Shown: in pieces, positions 9,936 to 17,444 of the stretch
How positions within the stretch are numbered: the first letter of the stretch is position 1
How the letters are laid out: the number at the start of each line of letters is the position of its first letter
Source: JBDTSW01 sp963758845
GTDB lineage: Bacteria > Actinomycetota > Thermoleophilia > Solirubrobacterales > 70-9
Direction: 5' to 3'
Assembly: GCA_963758845.1 (NCBI GenBank)
Contig: CAVWWX010000002.1
Span: 1,612,001-1,676,000 of the forward strand
Length of the DNA stretch: 64,000 bases
Position numbers and translations under genes: made by a program
Notes under the pieces: generated by a model
Databases searched by the model: none
What the model was told of the DNA's origin: nothing
What the model saw: the letters and a program-made list of their open reading frames with translations, nothing else

Positions 9936-10976
9936 GTGGCCTCAAGCCGCGCATCAACGCCTGCCGGAAAGCGCCGCTCGGCGTCCCGCGCCGCACCCCG
10001 GCGCGGGCACGGCGCAACGGCCGCCCCCAAGCGTGGGAAGCCCCGGCAGGGGACGGCCCCCAAGCGCCGGCCCGCCAAGAAGCGCCAGGCCGCCCCGAAG
10101 CGCCAGGGGGCGACGAAGCGCCCGGTTGGGAAGAAGCGCGCGACGGCCAAGCGACCCGCTCCAAGGCGCCGGGCCAGCGAAGGCCGCCGCGGCCGCCTCC
10201 CCTCGCTGCGGACGGCGCTGGTGTTGTTGGTGGTGCTCGTCGCCGGGCTGACAGCCGGGTACTTCGGCTGGTTCCGGGACTCCTCGCTGGTGGCGGTCCG
10301 CGACGTCAACGTGAGCGGGGTCAGCTCCGCCGACAAGGGGGGGATCGAAGCGGCCCTCACCGAGGCGGCGGGCTCGATGACGACCCTTCACGTCAGCGAG
10401 TCCAAGCTCGAGGACGCGGTGGCGGGCTTCCCCACCGTCGTCTCGGTCAGCGCCCACCCGGATCTGCTGCACGGCCTGACGATCGAGGTCGTCGAGCGCA
10501 GGCCCGCCCTGCTCGTCGCAGCCGGGGGCGAGACCGTGCCAGCCGCAGGCGACGGCACCCTGCTCCGGGGCCTCGACTTGAGCGACGATGCTCGCGAGGA
10601 GCTTCCGCTGATCGGGCTTGACGAGCTGCCCCCGGAGCGGCTGGCAGGCGAGCCGCTGGCCCAGGCCGCCATCGCCGGCGCCGCTCCGGAGCCTTTGCTG
10701 GGGCTGATCGAGCGGATGTCCTTCGAGGGCGAGCGCGGCGTCGAGGTGACGATGAAGGGCGAGATCCCGATCCGCTTCGGGACCGCCGAGGAGGCGGGGC
10801 GCAAGTGGGCCGCTGCGGCCGCCGTGCTCGCCGACCCCAAGCTCGAGACCCTTACCTACATCGATGTCCGCGCGCCCGAGCGCCCGGCGGTGGGCGGCGC
10901 CGCGGCGCCGACCGTCGAGACGGCCGAGCCCGTGCCCGAGGAGCCCGTGGTGACGCCCGTCGAGCCCGCACTCTGA
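9936..10976 (+). CDS. ftsQ: Cell division protein FtsQ/DivIB
   Basis: FtsQ is a bitopic divisome protein that links early and late division proteins. GTG 9936 is preceded closely by TAGGAG. Residues 1-90 are an unusual cytoplasmic extension made of Lys/Arg/Ala/Pro repeats such as PKRQGATKRPVGKKR. One transmembrane helix follows at about 93-111 (ALVLLVVLVAGLTAGYF), then a POTRA domain (VAVRDVNVSGVSSADKGGIE to VVERRPALLV) and the FtsQ beta domain. The C-terminus is Pro/Glu/Val-rich. Position between murB and ftsZ supports the assignment. Confidence 0.9.
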   Translation: MASSRASTPAGKRRSASRAAPRRGHGATAAPKRGKPRQGTAPKRRPAKKRQAAPKRQGATKRPVGKKRATAKRPAPRRRASEGRRGRLPSLRTALVLLVVLVAGLTAGYFGWFRDSSLVAVRDVNVSGVSSADKGGIEAALTEAAGSMTTLHVSESKLEDAVAGFPTVVSVSAHPDLLHGLTIEVVERRPALLVAAGGETVPAAGDGTLLRGLDLSDDAREELPLIGLDELPPERLAGEPLAQAAIAGAAPEPLLGLIERMSFEGERGVEVTMKGEIPIRFGTAEEAGRKWAAAAAVLADPKLETLTYIDVRAPERPAVGGAAAPTVETAEPVPEEPVVTPVEPAL

Positions 10977-11009
10977 ACCACGGCCTGAGGCTAGGCGCCC
11001 TCGGCAGAC

Positions 11010-11028
11010 CCTCGACTGGTGATCGAGG
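11010..11028 (+). terminator. Weak possible terminator after ftsQ
   Basis: CCTCGA and TCGAGG pair across a 7-nt loop and are followed by CTTT, 34 nt after the ftsQ stop. The stem is only 6 bp and the T-run is short, so at most partial termination is expected. It would separate ftsQ from the ftsZ promoter. Confidence 0.3.
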
Positions 11029-11072
11029 CTTTGGGTGATTGCACGATTCCGTGCCGGGTATGGTGCTGGAGA

Positions 11073-11101
11073 TTGACACCTCCTCTCTGATGGCGTACGG
11101 T
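11073..11101 (+). promoter_or_regulatory. Strong sigma-70-type promoter of ftsZ
   Basis: TTGACA at 11073-11078, a 17-nt spacer and TACGGT at 11096-11101 form the best-matched promoter in the window. Transcription would start near 11108, giving an 87-nt 5' leader before the ftsZ ATG at 11195. ftsZ therefore has its own promoter as well as any read-through from the mur genes. Confidence 0.75.
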
Positions 11102-11124
11102 CATCCACACGTCTAGGGAGGCTG

Positions 11125-11141
11125 TTGAGGGAAACCCTCAA
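11125..11141 (+). promoter_or_regulatory. Hairpin/operator-like repeat in the ftsZ leader
   Basis: TTGAGGG-AAA-CCCTCAA is a perfect 7-bp inverted repeat with a 3-nt spacer, about 17 nt after the predicted transcription start. A second ACCCTC copy occurs at 11152-11157 and pairs weakly with AGGGT at 11167-11171. It may be an mRNA hairpin or a binding site for a regulator. Confidence 0.5.
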
Positions 11142-11194
11142 GTTTGGCTTTACCCTCGGACGCAAAAGGGTCAACGCACTTTCACCCGGGAGCC

Positions 11195-12280
11195 ATGGTC
11201 GAGTCCTCGTATCTCGCCGTAATCAAGGTCGTCGGATCCGGCGGCGGCGGCACCAATGCCGTTTCGCGGATGGTCGACGCGGGCCTCAAGGGCGTCGAGT
11301 TCATCGCCGTCAACACCGACGTGCAGGCGCTCCAGGCCTGCGAGGCGGACATCAAGCTCTCGATCGGGCACGAGCTGACGCACGGGCTCGGCGCGGGGGC
11401 CGACCCCGACGTCGGCGCCGGCGCGGCCGCCGAGTCCCGCGACGACATCAAGGAGGCGCTGAAGGGCGCCGACATGGTCTTCGTCACCGCGGGCGAGGGC
11501 GGCGGCACGGGCACCGGCTCGGCGCCCGTCATCGCCGAGATCGCCAAGGAGGAGATCGGCGCGCTGACGGTCGGCGTGGTCACCAAGCCGTTCGAGTTCG
11601 AGGGCGCCCGGCGCATGCAGCAGGCGCTCGAGGGGATCGACAAGCTCCGAGCGAAGGTCGACACGCTGATCATCGTCCCCAACCAGAAGCTGCTCCAGGT
11701 CGTCGAGCGCCAGACCTCCGTCCAGGAGGCCTTTCGGATCGCCGACGACATCCTGCGCCAGGGCGTCCAGGGGATCACCGACCTGATCACCACCCCCGGC
11801 CAGATCAACCTCGACTTCGCCGACGTGCGGACCGTGATGTCCAACGCCGGCTCGGCGATGATGGGCATCGGCTCGGCGTCGGGCGAGTCGCGCGCCGTCG
11901 AGGCCGCGAAGATGGCCGTGTCCTCGCCGCTGATGGAGGAGTCGATCGACGGCGCGACCGGGATGCTCCTGAACGTCACCGGCTCGGAGGACCTCAACCT
12001 GTTCGAGGTCGACGAGGCGGCCGAGCTGGTCGTGGCCTCCGCGGACAAGAACGCGAACATCATCTTCGGCACCGTCATCGACACGACGATGGGCGACGAG
12101 GTCCGGGTGACCGTCATCGCCACGGGCTTCGAGGGCTTCGAGACGCTGGCGCGGACCCCGATCCGCACCCGCGAGCGCTCGCGCAAGCGCAGCATCAGCG
12201 CGCTCGGCGACACCGAGCGCCGCGACCTGCGCGTGTCCGACGACGACATCGACGTCCCCAGCTTCCTGCGCGACACCTGA
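11195..12280 (+). CDS. ftsZ: Cell division GTPase FtsZ
   Basis: FtsZ is the tubulin-like GTPase that forms the Z-ring. ATG 11195, preceded by CGGGAG, gives 361 residues with the normal start MVESSYLAVIKVVGSGGGG; an in-frame upstream start at 11144 would add 17 non-conserved residues. GGGGTNAVSRM, the tubulin signature GGGTGTGSAP, the T7 loop region (TTPGQINLDFADVRTVM) and the C-terminal peptide DDIDVPSFLR are intact. The linker between the GTPase core and the C-terminal peptide is short. No ftsA or sepF follows; gcvT is next. Confidence 0.97.
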   Translation: MVESSYLAVIKVVGSGGGGTNAVSRMVDAGLKGVEFIAVNTDVQALQACEADIKLSIGHELTHGLGAGADPDVGAGAAAESRDDIKEALKGADMVFVTAGEGGGTGTGSAPVIAEIAKEEIGALTVGVVTKPFEFEGARRMQQALEGIDKLRAKVDTLIIVPNQKLLQVVERQTSVQEAFRIADDILRQGVQGITDLITTPGQINLDFADVRTVMSNAGSAMMGIGSASGESRAVEAAKMAVSSPLMEESIDGATGMLLNVTGSEDLNLFEVDEAAELVVASADKNANIIFGTVIDTTMGDEVRVTVIATGFEGFETLARTPIRTRERSRKRSISALGDTERRDLRVSDDDIDVPSFLRDT

Positions 12281-12286
12281 GCCATC

Positions 12287-12292
12287 TAGCCT
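12287..12292 (+). promoter_or_regulatory. -10 box TAGCCT before gcvT
   Basis: The hexamer ends 8 nt before the gcvT ATG at 12301, so a message from it would be leaderless. With only 20 nt between ftsZ and gcvT there is no space for a glycine riboswitch. Confidence 0.45.
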
Positions 12293-12300
12293 GCGCCGGG

Positions 12301-13395
12301 ATGACCCCGGCCCTCAGACGCACCCCTCTCTACGACGCCCACGTCGCCGCCGGCGCGAAGCTCGTGGACTTCGCGGGCTGGGAGATGCCGGTCCAGTACG
12401 AGGGCGTGCGCCAGGAGCACGTGGCGGTGCGGACCGGGTGCGGGGTTTTCGACGTCTCGCACATGGGCGAGATCGAGACGTCGGGGCCCGGCGCGCTCGA
12501 CCTGCTCCAGCGCGTCCTCTCCAACGACGTGTCGGCGATCGAGGTGGGCGGCGCGCAGTACTCGGTCATGTGCCGCGACGACGGGGGCGTGCTCGACGAC
12601 CTCTTCACCTATCGCCTGGCCGACGATCGCTACCTGACCGTCACCAACGCCTCCAACCACGCGACGGACCTGGGGTGGTTCCTCCGGCACGCCGATGGGT
12701 TCGACGTCCAGGTCGCCGACTCGATCGGCGACTGGGCGATGCTGGCCGTCCAGGGCCCGCGGGCCCGGGGGATCGCGTCGCGGGCGCTGGGCTCCGAGCT
12801 GCCGGCGCGGATGCACACCCAGGAAGCGCCCCTGGGCGATGGCGCCGAAGCCCTCGTCTGCGGCACCGGCTACACCGGCGAGGACGGCGTCGAGATCATG
12901 GTTCCGCCCGGGGCCGCCCCAGCCCTCTGGGATGCGTTGGTTGACGCGGGCGCCACCCCCGCCGGCCTCGGCGCGCGGGACACGCTGCGCCTCGAGGTCT
13001 GCTTTCACCTCTACGGCAACGACCTGTCGGTCGACCGCGACCCGATCTCGGCGGGCCTCGGATGGTGCTGCAAGGAGGACACGGGCTTCATCGGCTCCGA
13101 TGCGATCGCCGCCGTGCGGTCCGCGGGCGCCGGCGAGCGCCTCGCGCCTTTCGTGCTGACGGGGCCCGGGATCCCGCGGCAGGGCAACGAGGTGATCGCC
13201 CGCGACGAGTCGGCGGGCGTCGTGACCAGCGGCACCCTGTCGCCCTGCCTGGACGTCGGCGCGGGAATGGCCTACGTCCGCAGCGACCTGGCCGAGGCGG
13301 GGACCGAGGTCGAGATCGACGTGAGGGGCCGTCGCCGCTCGGCCCGCATAGAGTCCAGGCCGCTTTACGAGAAGAAGGCGACGAAGGAGAGCTGA
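12301..13395 (+). CDS. gcvT: Glycine cleavage T protein (aminomethyltransferase)
   Basis: GcvT transfers the methylene group from the aminomethyl-lipoyl arm of GcvH to tetrahydrofolate and releases ammonia. The 364-residue protein starts at ATG 12301 with the family N-terminus RRTPLYDAHVAAGAKLVDFAGWEMPVQY and continues with GVFDVSHMGEIE, SNDVS, YSVMCRDDGGVLDDLF, GTGYTGEDGVEI and ARDTLRLE. The folate-binding C-terminal barrel is complete. It is first in a gcvT-H-PA-PB operon; the fourth component (lipoamide dehydrogenase) is not in the window. Confidence 0.95.
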   Translation: MTPALRRTPLYDAHVAAGAKLVDFAGWEMPVQYEGVRQEHVAVRTGCGVFDVSHMGEIETSGPGALDLLQRVLSNDVSAIEVGGAQYSVMCRDDGGVLDDLFTYRLADDRYLTVTNASNHATDLGWFLRHADGFDVQVADSIGDWAMLAVQGPRARGIASRALGSELPARMHTQEAPLGDGAEALVCGTGYTGEDGVEIMVPPGAAPALWDALVDAGATPAGLGARDTLRLEVCFHLYGNDLSVDRDPISAGLGWCCKEDTGFIGSDAIAAVRSAGAGERLAPFVLTGPGIPRQGNEVIARDESAGVVTSGTLSPCLDVGAGMAYVRSDLAEAGTEVEIDVRGRRRSARIESRPLYEKKATKES

Positions 13396-13396
13396 G

Positions 13397-13789
13397 TTGG
13401 CAGCCGAGGAGAGCTACCCCGAGGACCTGAAGTACCACCCCGAGCACGACTGGGCCCGGATCGACGGCGAGGTCGCCACCTTCGGCATCACCTGGTACGC
13501 GCAGGACTCGCTGGGCGAGGTCGTCTTCTACGAGCCGCCTGAGATCGGGGCCACGATCGCCAAGGACCAGCCCTACACCGAGGTCGAGTCGGTGAAGGCC
13601 GTCTCGGACGTCTACGCCCCCCTTTCGGGCGAGGTCCTCGAGGTGAACGAGAAGCTGACGGACAGCCCCGAGGTCATCAACGAGGACCCCTACGGCGACG
13701 GCTGGCTGGCGAAGGTGAAGCTCACCGAGCCCGCTGAGGCCGACGCGCTGCTGGACGTCGCCGCCTACCGCGAGCTCCTGTCCGGCTAG
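13397..13789 (+). CDS. gcvH: Glycine cleavage H protein
   Basis: GcvH carries the lipoyl arm that shuttles the aminomethyl group among the P, T and L proteins. It is 130 residues long and starts on TTG 13397, one base after the gcvT stop. The lipoylation site is Lys67 in TEVESVKAVSDVYAP. The N-terminal KYHPEHDWARIDG and the C-terminal NEDPYGDGWLAKVKL are typical. Tight spacing indicates translational coupling to gcvT. Confidence 0.95.
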   Translation: MAAEESYPEDLKYHPEHDWARIDGEVATFGITWYAQDSLGEVVFYEPPEIGATIAKDQPYTEVESVKAVSDVYAPLSGEVLEVNEKLTDSPEVINEDPYGDGWLAKVKLTEPAEADALLDVAAYRELLSG

Positions 13790-13816
13790 TTGACCCGGGC
13801 GCGCCGTCGCCCTCTC

Positions 13817-13822
13817 TACGAT
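13817..13822 (+). promoter_or_regulatory. -10 box TACGAT before gcvPA
   Basis: The hexamer ends 7 nt before the GTG at 13830. It could give the two P-protein genes their own leaderless message inside the gcv cluster. Confidence 0.4.
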
Positions 13823-13829
13823 CAACGGG

Positions 13830-15236
13830 GTGAGCCGCTACACGTCAGCGACCGATTCCGACCGTGCCGCGATGCTGGAGGCGATCGGCGTCGAGTCCGT
13901 GGACGCCTTGTTCGAGGCGATCCCCGCCGACCTGCGCCTTGACCGCCCGCTGGGCCTCGACGACGGCCTGTCCGAGACCGAGTGCTTCGATCACCTGGCG
14001 GCGCTCGCGGAGCGCAACGCGCACGCCGACGCCGAGACCTGCTTCCTGGGCGCCGGGATGTACGACCACTACGTCCCGGCGCTGATCGACGCGATCACGC
14101 AGCGCTCCGAGTTCCTGACGCCCTACACGCCCTACCAGCCCGAGGTCTCCCAGGGCGGGCTTCAGGTCATGTTCGAGTTCCAGACCGCGATCGCGGAGCT
14201 GACCGGCCTCCCGGTCGCGAACGCCTCGCTGTATGAGGGGCCCTCGTCGGTCGCGTCCGCCGCGTACCTCGCGTTGGGCGCCACCGGGAGGACCAGGCTC
14301 GTCGCGTCGCGGGCGCTCCACCCGCACAGCCGTGCGGCGCTCCGCACCTACGCGCGCGGGTTCGGTGCCGAGGTGGTCGAGGTGGGGCTGGCCGAAGGCG
14401 TGACCGACGCGACTGAGCTCTCGGCCGCCGTCGACGACGACACAGCGGCCGTCTTCGTCCAGAACCCGAACTTCCTTGGCGCCGTCGAGGACCTGGAGGG
14501 CCTCGCCGCGGTCGCCCACAGCGCCGGCGCCCTGGCCGTGGCCGCGGTGGACCCGACCGCGCTCGGGGTGCTCCGCCCGCCCGGCGACGCGGGAATCGAC
14601 GTCGCCCTCGGCGAGGGCCAGCCGCTGGGCAACCGGCTCGACTTCGGCGGCCCGTCGTTCGGCTTCTTCGCGGCCACCGAGGCGCACATGCGCCGGATGC
14701 CGGGCCGGATCGCCGGCGAGACGACCGATGCCGACGGCCGCCGCGGCTTCGTGCTGGCGCTGCAAACGCGCGAGCAGCACATCCGCCGCGAGAAGGCCAC
14801 CCACAACATCTGCACCTCGCAGGCTCTGAACGCGCTGGCGGGCGTCGTCTACCTGGCCTGGCTGGGCAAGCGCGGCCTGGTCGAGCTGGGCGAGCTCCTG
14901 GCCCAGCGGACGGCCTATGCACGGGAGCGCCTGGCTTCCGTCGATGGGGTCGAGCTGCTCCACGAGGCGCCGGTGTTCCGCGAGTTCGCGGTCAGGCTCG
15001 AGGCGCCGGTTCAGGACGTGTTGGATCGGGTCAGTGAGGATGGGATTGCGGCCGGGTACCCCCTCGCGCGCGACTACCCAGAGCACGAGAACGGCCTGCT
15101 CGTGGCCATCACCGAGCGGCGAAGCCGCGAGGACATCGACCGCCTTGCCGACACACTCCAACGCGCCATCCAAGCGACGAACGGCGGGTTGCTCCCGGAT
15201 AGCGGGATGAAGACGCCGGCCGAGGTCGCGACGTGA
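13830..15236 (+). CDS. gcvPA: Glycine decarboxylase P protein subunit 1
   Basis: GcvPA is the N-terminal half of the two-subunit PLP-dependent glycine decarboxylase. It has 468 residues from GTG 13830. Family segments include FLGAGMYDHYVPALIDAI, FLTPYTPYQPEVSQGGLQ, ANASLYEGPSS, QNPNFLGAVED, GEGQPLGNRLDFGGPSFGFF and MPGRIAGETTDADG. The catalytic lysine lies in the partner subunit. The stop overlaps the GTG of gcvPB. Confidence 0.95.
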   Translation: MSRYTSATDSDRAAMLEAIGVESVDALFEAIPADLRLDRPLGLDDGLSETECFDHLAALAERNAHADAETCFLGAGMYDHYVPALIDAITQRSEFLTPYTPYQPEVSQGGLQVMFEFQTAIAELTGLPVANASLYEGPSSVASAAYLALGATGRTRLVASRALHPHSRAALRTYARGFGAEVVEVGLAEGVTDATELSAAVDDDTAAVFVQNPNFLGAVEDLEGLAAVAHSAGALAVAAVDPTALGVLRPPGDAGIDVALGEGQPLGNRLDFGGPSFGFFAATEAHMRRMPGRIAGETTDADGRRGFVLALQTREQHIRREKATHNICTSQALNALAGVVYLAWLGKRGLVELGELLAQRTAYARERLASVDGVELLHEAPVFREFAVRLEAPVQDVLDRVSEDGIAAGYPLARDYPEHENGLLVAITERRSREDIDRLADTLQRAIQATNGGLLPDSGMKTPAEVAT

Positions 15237-16780
15237 TCAGCTCCGCTCCCTCGCCGCCCCCGGCCAACGCCGATATCCCCACCACGCAGCAGCGTGAGCA
15301 CGCGATCACGATCTACGAGCGCTCGGTCGCGGGCCGCCGCGCGGCCACGCTCCCGTCCCTGGACGTGCCCGAGCGCGAGCTCGCGGACCTGATCCCCGCC
15401 AACATGCTCCGCGAGGCCCCGGCCGAGCTGCCCGAGGTCTCCGAGCCGGAGATCGTCCGTCATTACAACCGGCTCTCGCGCCGTAACTTCGACCTCGACA
15501 CCGGCCCGTATCCGCTGGGCTCGTGCACGATGAAGCACAACCCGCGCCTGAACGAGCGCGTGGCGGGGCTCCCCGGCCACGCGCGCCTGCACCCCGCGCA
15601 GGACCCGAAGCGGGCGCAGGGCGCCCTGGAGCTGATGTGGAACCTCGAGCGCGCGCTCGCCGAGGTCACGGGGCTGCCCCACGTGAGCCTGCAGCCCTCG
15701 GCGGGGTCCCACGGCGAGTTGGCCGGGCTGCTCCTTACCCGCGCGTACCACGAGGACCGCGGCGAGGAACGGACGAAGGTCCTGACGCCCGACACGTCGC
15801 ACGGCACCAACCCGGCGACCGTGACGATGGCCGGCTACGACGTCGTCAAGGTCGCCACGGACGACCGGGGCGGGGTGGACCTGGACGACCTCCGCGAGAA
15901 GGTCGACGAGCAGGTCGCATGCCTGATGCTGACCAACCCGAACACCCTGGGCGTCTTCGACGAGAACATCGCCGAGATCGCATCGCTCGTGCACGACGCG
16001 GGGGGGACCCTCTACTACGACGGCGCCAACCTGAACGCGATCATGGGCTTCACGAGGCCGGGCGACATGGGGTTCGACATCTGCCACCTCAACCTGCACA
16101 AGTCCTTCTCGCAGCCGCATGGCGGCGGCGGGCCAGGCGCCGGTCCGATCGCGGTGTCCGAGCGGATCGCCCCGTTTCTGCCGGTGCCCCGGATCGCCAG
16201 ACACGAGGGCTCCAATGGAATTGGGCCGCGGTTCGACCTCGACCACTCGCAGCCGAAGTCGATCGGCCGCCTGCGCGGCTTCCAGGGCAATTTCGGCGTG
16301 TTCGTTCGCTCCTACGCCTACATCCGCTCGCTCGGCGGCGACGGCCTTCGCGACGCGTCCGAGACGGCGGTCCTGAACGCCAACTACCTGCTGGCGAGGC
16401 TGAAGCGGGGCCGGGCAGCGAAGTACCTGCCGCTGGCGTTCGAGCGCCTGCCGATGCACGAGTTCGTCCTGTCGGGTGCGCCGGCCAAGCGCGACCTCCA
16501 GGCGAAGACGCTCGACGTGGCGAAGCGCCTGTTGGACTACGGGTTCCACCCACCGACGATCTACTTCCCCCTGCTGGTCGACGAGGCGCTGATGTTCGAG
16601 CCGACCGAGACCGAGACGCGCGAGTCACTCGACGAGCTGGCCGACGCCATCGACTCGATCCTGCGCGAGGCCGAGGAGGACCCGGCGATCCTCCACGAGG
16701 CGCCCTACACGACCCCGGTCCGGCGCCTGGACGAGGCGACCGCCAGCCGCAGGCCGGTCGTCCGCCAGCCGGTCGGCTAG
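15233..16780 (+). CDS. gcvPB: Glycine decarboxylase P protein subunit 2
   Basis: GcvPB is the PLP-carrying subunit that decarboxylates glycine and passes the aminomethyl group to GcvH. The 515-residue protein shows RNFDLDTGPYPLGSCTMKHN, LQPSAGSHGELAG, DTSHGTNPATVTMAGY, and the PLP lysine at about residue 290 in HLNLHKSFSQPHGGGGPG. GTG 15233 overlaps the gcvPA stop. Its own stop shares the tetranucleotide CTAG with the stop of the small minus-strand gene downstream. Confidence 0.95.
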   Translation: MISSAPSPPPANADIPTTQQREHAITIYERSVAGRRAATLPSLDVPERELADLIPANMLREAPAELPEVSEPEIVRHYNRLSRRNFDLDTGPYPLGSCTMKHNPRLNERVAGLPGHARLHPAQDPKRAQGALELMWNLERALAEVTGLPHVSLQPSAGSHGELAGLLLTRAYHEDRGEERTKVLTPDTSHGTNPATVTMAGYDVVKVATDDRGGVDLDDLREKVDEQVACLMLTNPNTLGVFDENIAEIASLVHDAGGTLYYDGANLNAIMGFTRPGDMGFDICHLNLHKSFSQPHGGGGPGAGPIAVSERIAPFLPVPRIARHEGSNGIGPRFDLDHSQPKSIGRLRGFQGNFGVFVRSYAYIRSLGGDGLRDASETAVLNANYLLARLKRGRAAKYLPLAFERLPMHEFVLSGAPAKRDLQAKTLDVAKRLLDYGFHPPTIYFPLLVDEALMFEPTETETRESLDELADAIDSILREAEEDPAILHEAPYTTPVRRLDEATASRRPVVRQPVG

Positions 16781-16932
16781 GTGAGCTCGATCTTCCGGCT
16801 TCGGTCTGCCCCGCAGGAGTAGCCGGGGCGCTCGATCCGCTTGACCCTCGTCTCATGATCGGCGCGAGCGCCGGCCTGAGCGGCGACGGCGAGCGCTGCG
16901 ATCAGGGCGAGGAAGGCGAGCGCCCGGCGCAT
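16777..16932 (-). CDS. Small secreted protein, unknown function
   Basis: This 51-codon frame on the minus strand starts at ATG 16932; an ATG three codons upstream (16941) is also in frame. Residues 1-24 form a textbook signal peptide: MRRALAF, a hydrophobic core of Leu/Ala, and AGARA before the predicted cut. The mature part would be about 27 residues, basic, with one cysteine (GYSCGAD). TAGGAT sits 7 nt upstream and a terminator for the previous gene lies just before that, which supports a separate transcription unit. The function is unknown. It could also be the truncated remnant of a longer secreted protein. Confidence 0.5.
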   Translation of the reverse strand: MRRALAFLALIAALAVAAQAGARADHETRVKRIERPGYSCGADRSRKIELT

Positions 16933-16939
16933 GGCACGC

Positions 16940-16945
16940 ATCCTA
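16940..16945 (-). promoter_or_regulatory. -10 box TAGGAT before the small secreted gene
   Basis: On the minus strand TAGGAT ends 7 nt before the ATG at 16932, the same spacing seen at many plus-strand genes here. It favours the downstream of the two possible ATGs as the true start. Confidence 0.45.
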
Positions 16946-16949
16946 AAAC

Positions 16950-16983
16950 GCGAACGCCGGGCGCGTTCGCGCCCGGCGTTCGC
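16950..16983 (-). terminator. Strong hairpin terminator of the minus-strand 118-residue gene
   Basis: The 16-nt arms 16950-16965 and 16968-16983 are perfectly complementary around a 2-nt centre. On the minus strand the stem is followed by GTTTTAGG. It lies 20 nt after the stop of the gene at 17004-17360 and is the longest perfect stem in the window. Confidence 0.75.
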
Positions 16984-17003
16984 TGGGGTGTGTGGGGGGA
17001 GGC

Positions 17004-17360
17004 TCAGTTCGCCGGGAGGACCGGGAACCCTGGGATGCTGGGCGACGTCGGCAGGGGACGCTGACGGCCGGAATAGCCGAGAGCGCGCCTGGCGGCCGGC
17101 GCCTTCGCGTGGATCTTCATCATCTCGACCACCTCCTTGGTGGGATGGAAGGGATCGGCGATCACGCCGCCGTCGGACATGGAGACCGCGGCCCGCATCT
17201 CGCCGCCGACCTCGGCAACGACCATCGGGTCGGCCGGGACGTGGCTCGAGTCGAGCTCGGCCAGGCGGCGCAGGGCTCCGCCGTCGTCGGCGGTCGCCTC
17301 ACGGACGGTGACCTGGCTGATCAAGGCGGTGTGCGGCTTGTGGGAGTAATTGTTTGACAT
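17004..17360 (-). CDS. Half-length GNAT-like protein, unknown function
   Basis: The 118-residue product begins at ATG 17360 with AGGGGG 6 nt upstream. Residues 17-70 resemble the first half of a GNAT fold: VTVREATADDGGALRRLAELD (strand 1, helix 1) and PMVVAEVGGEMRAAVSM (the strand 2-3 hairpin), then IADPFHPTKEVVEMMKI. The acetyl-CoA binding loop of the second half (R/Q-x-x-G-x-G/A) is absent and a Pro/Ser-rich tail follows. It is therefore unlikely to be an active acetyltransferase. It is divergent from the MocR regulator across an 84-nt gap, which makes it a candidate target of that regulator. Confidence 0.6.
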   Translation of the reverse strand: MSNNYSHKPHTALISQVTVREATADDGGALRRLAELDSSHVPADPMVVAEVGGEMRAAVSMSDGGVIADPFHPTKEVVEMMKIHAKAPAARRALGYSGRQRPLPTSPSIPGFPVLPAN

Positions 17361-17381
17361 TTGCGTCCCCCTGGGTAATAC
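17354..17381 (+). promoter_or_regulatory. Promoter of the MocR-type regulator
   Basis: TTGACA at 17354-17359, a 16-nt spacer and TAATAC at 17376-17381 give a good promoter. The -35 overlaps the start codon of the divergent gene. The leader is about 57 nt and has the ribosome site GGAGAGG at 17430-17436, 8 nt before the ATG. A regulator bound here could control both divergent genes. Confidence 0.65.
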
Positions 17382-17444
17382 TTATGTTGTCGGCCCGCGC
17401 CCCATACGAGCGCGATAGGGCAAGACTACGGAGAGGCGTACTAC

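Noticed and set aside
12281..12300. Glycine riboswitch before gcvT
   Set aside because: Only 20 nt separate ftsZ and gcvT.
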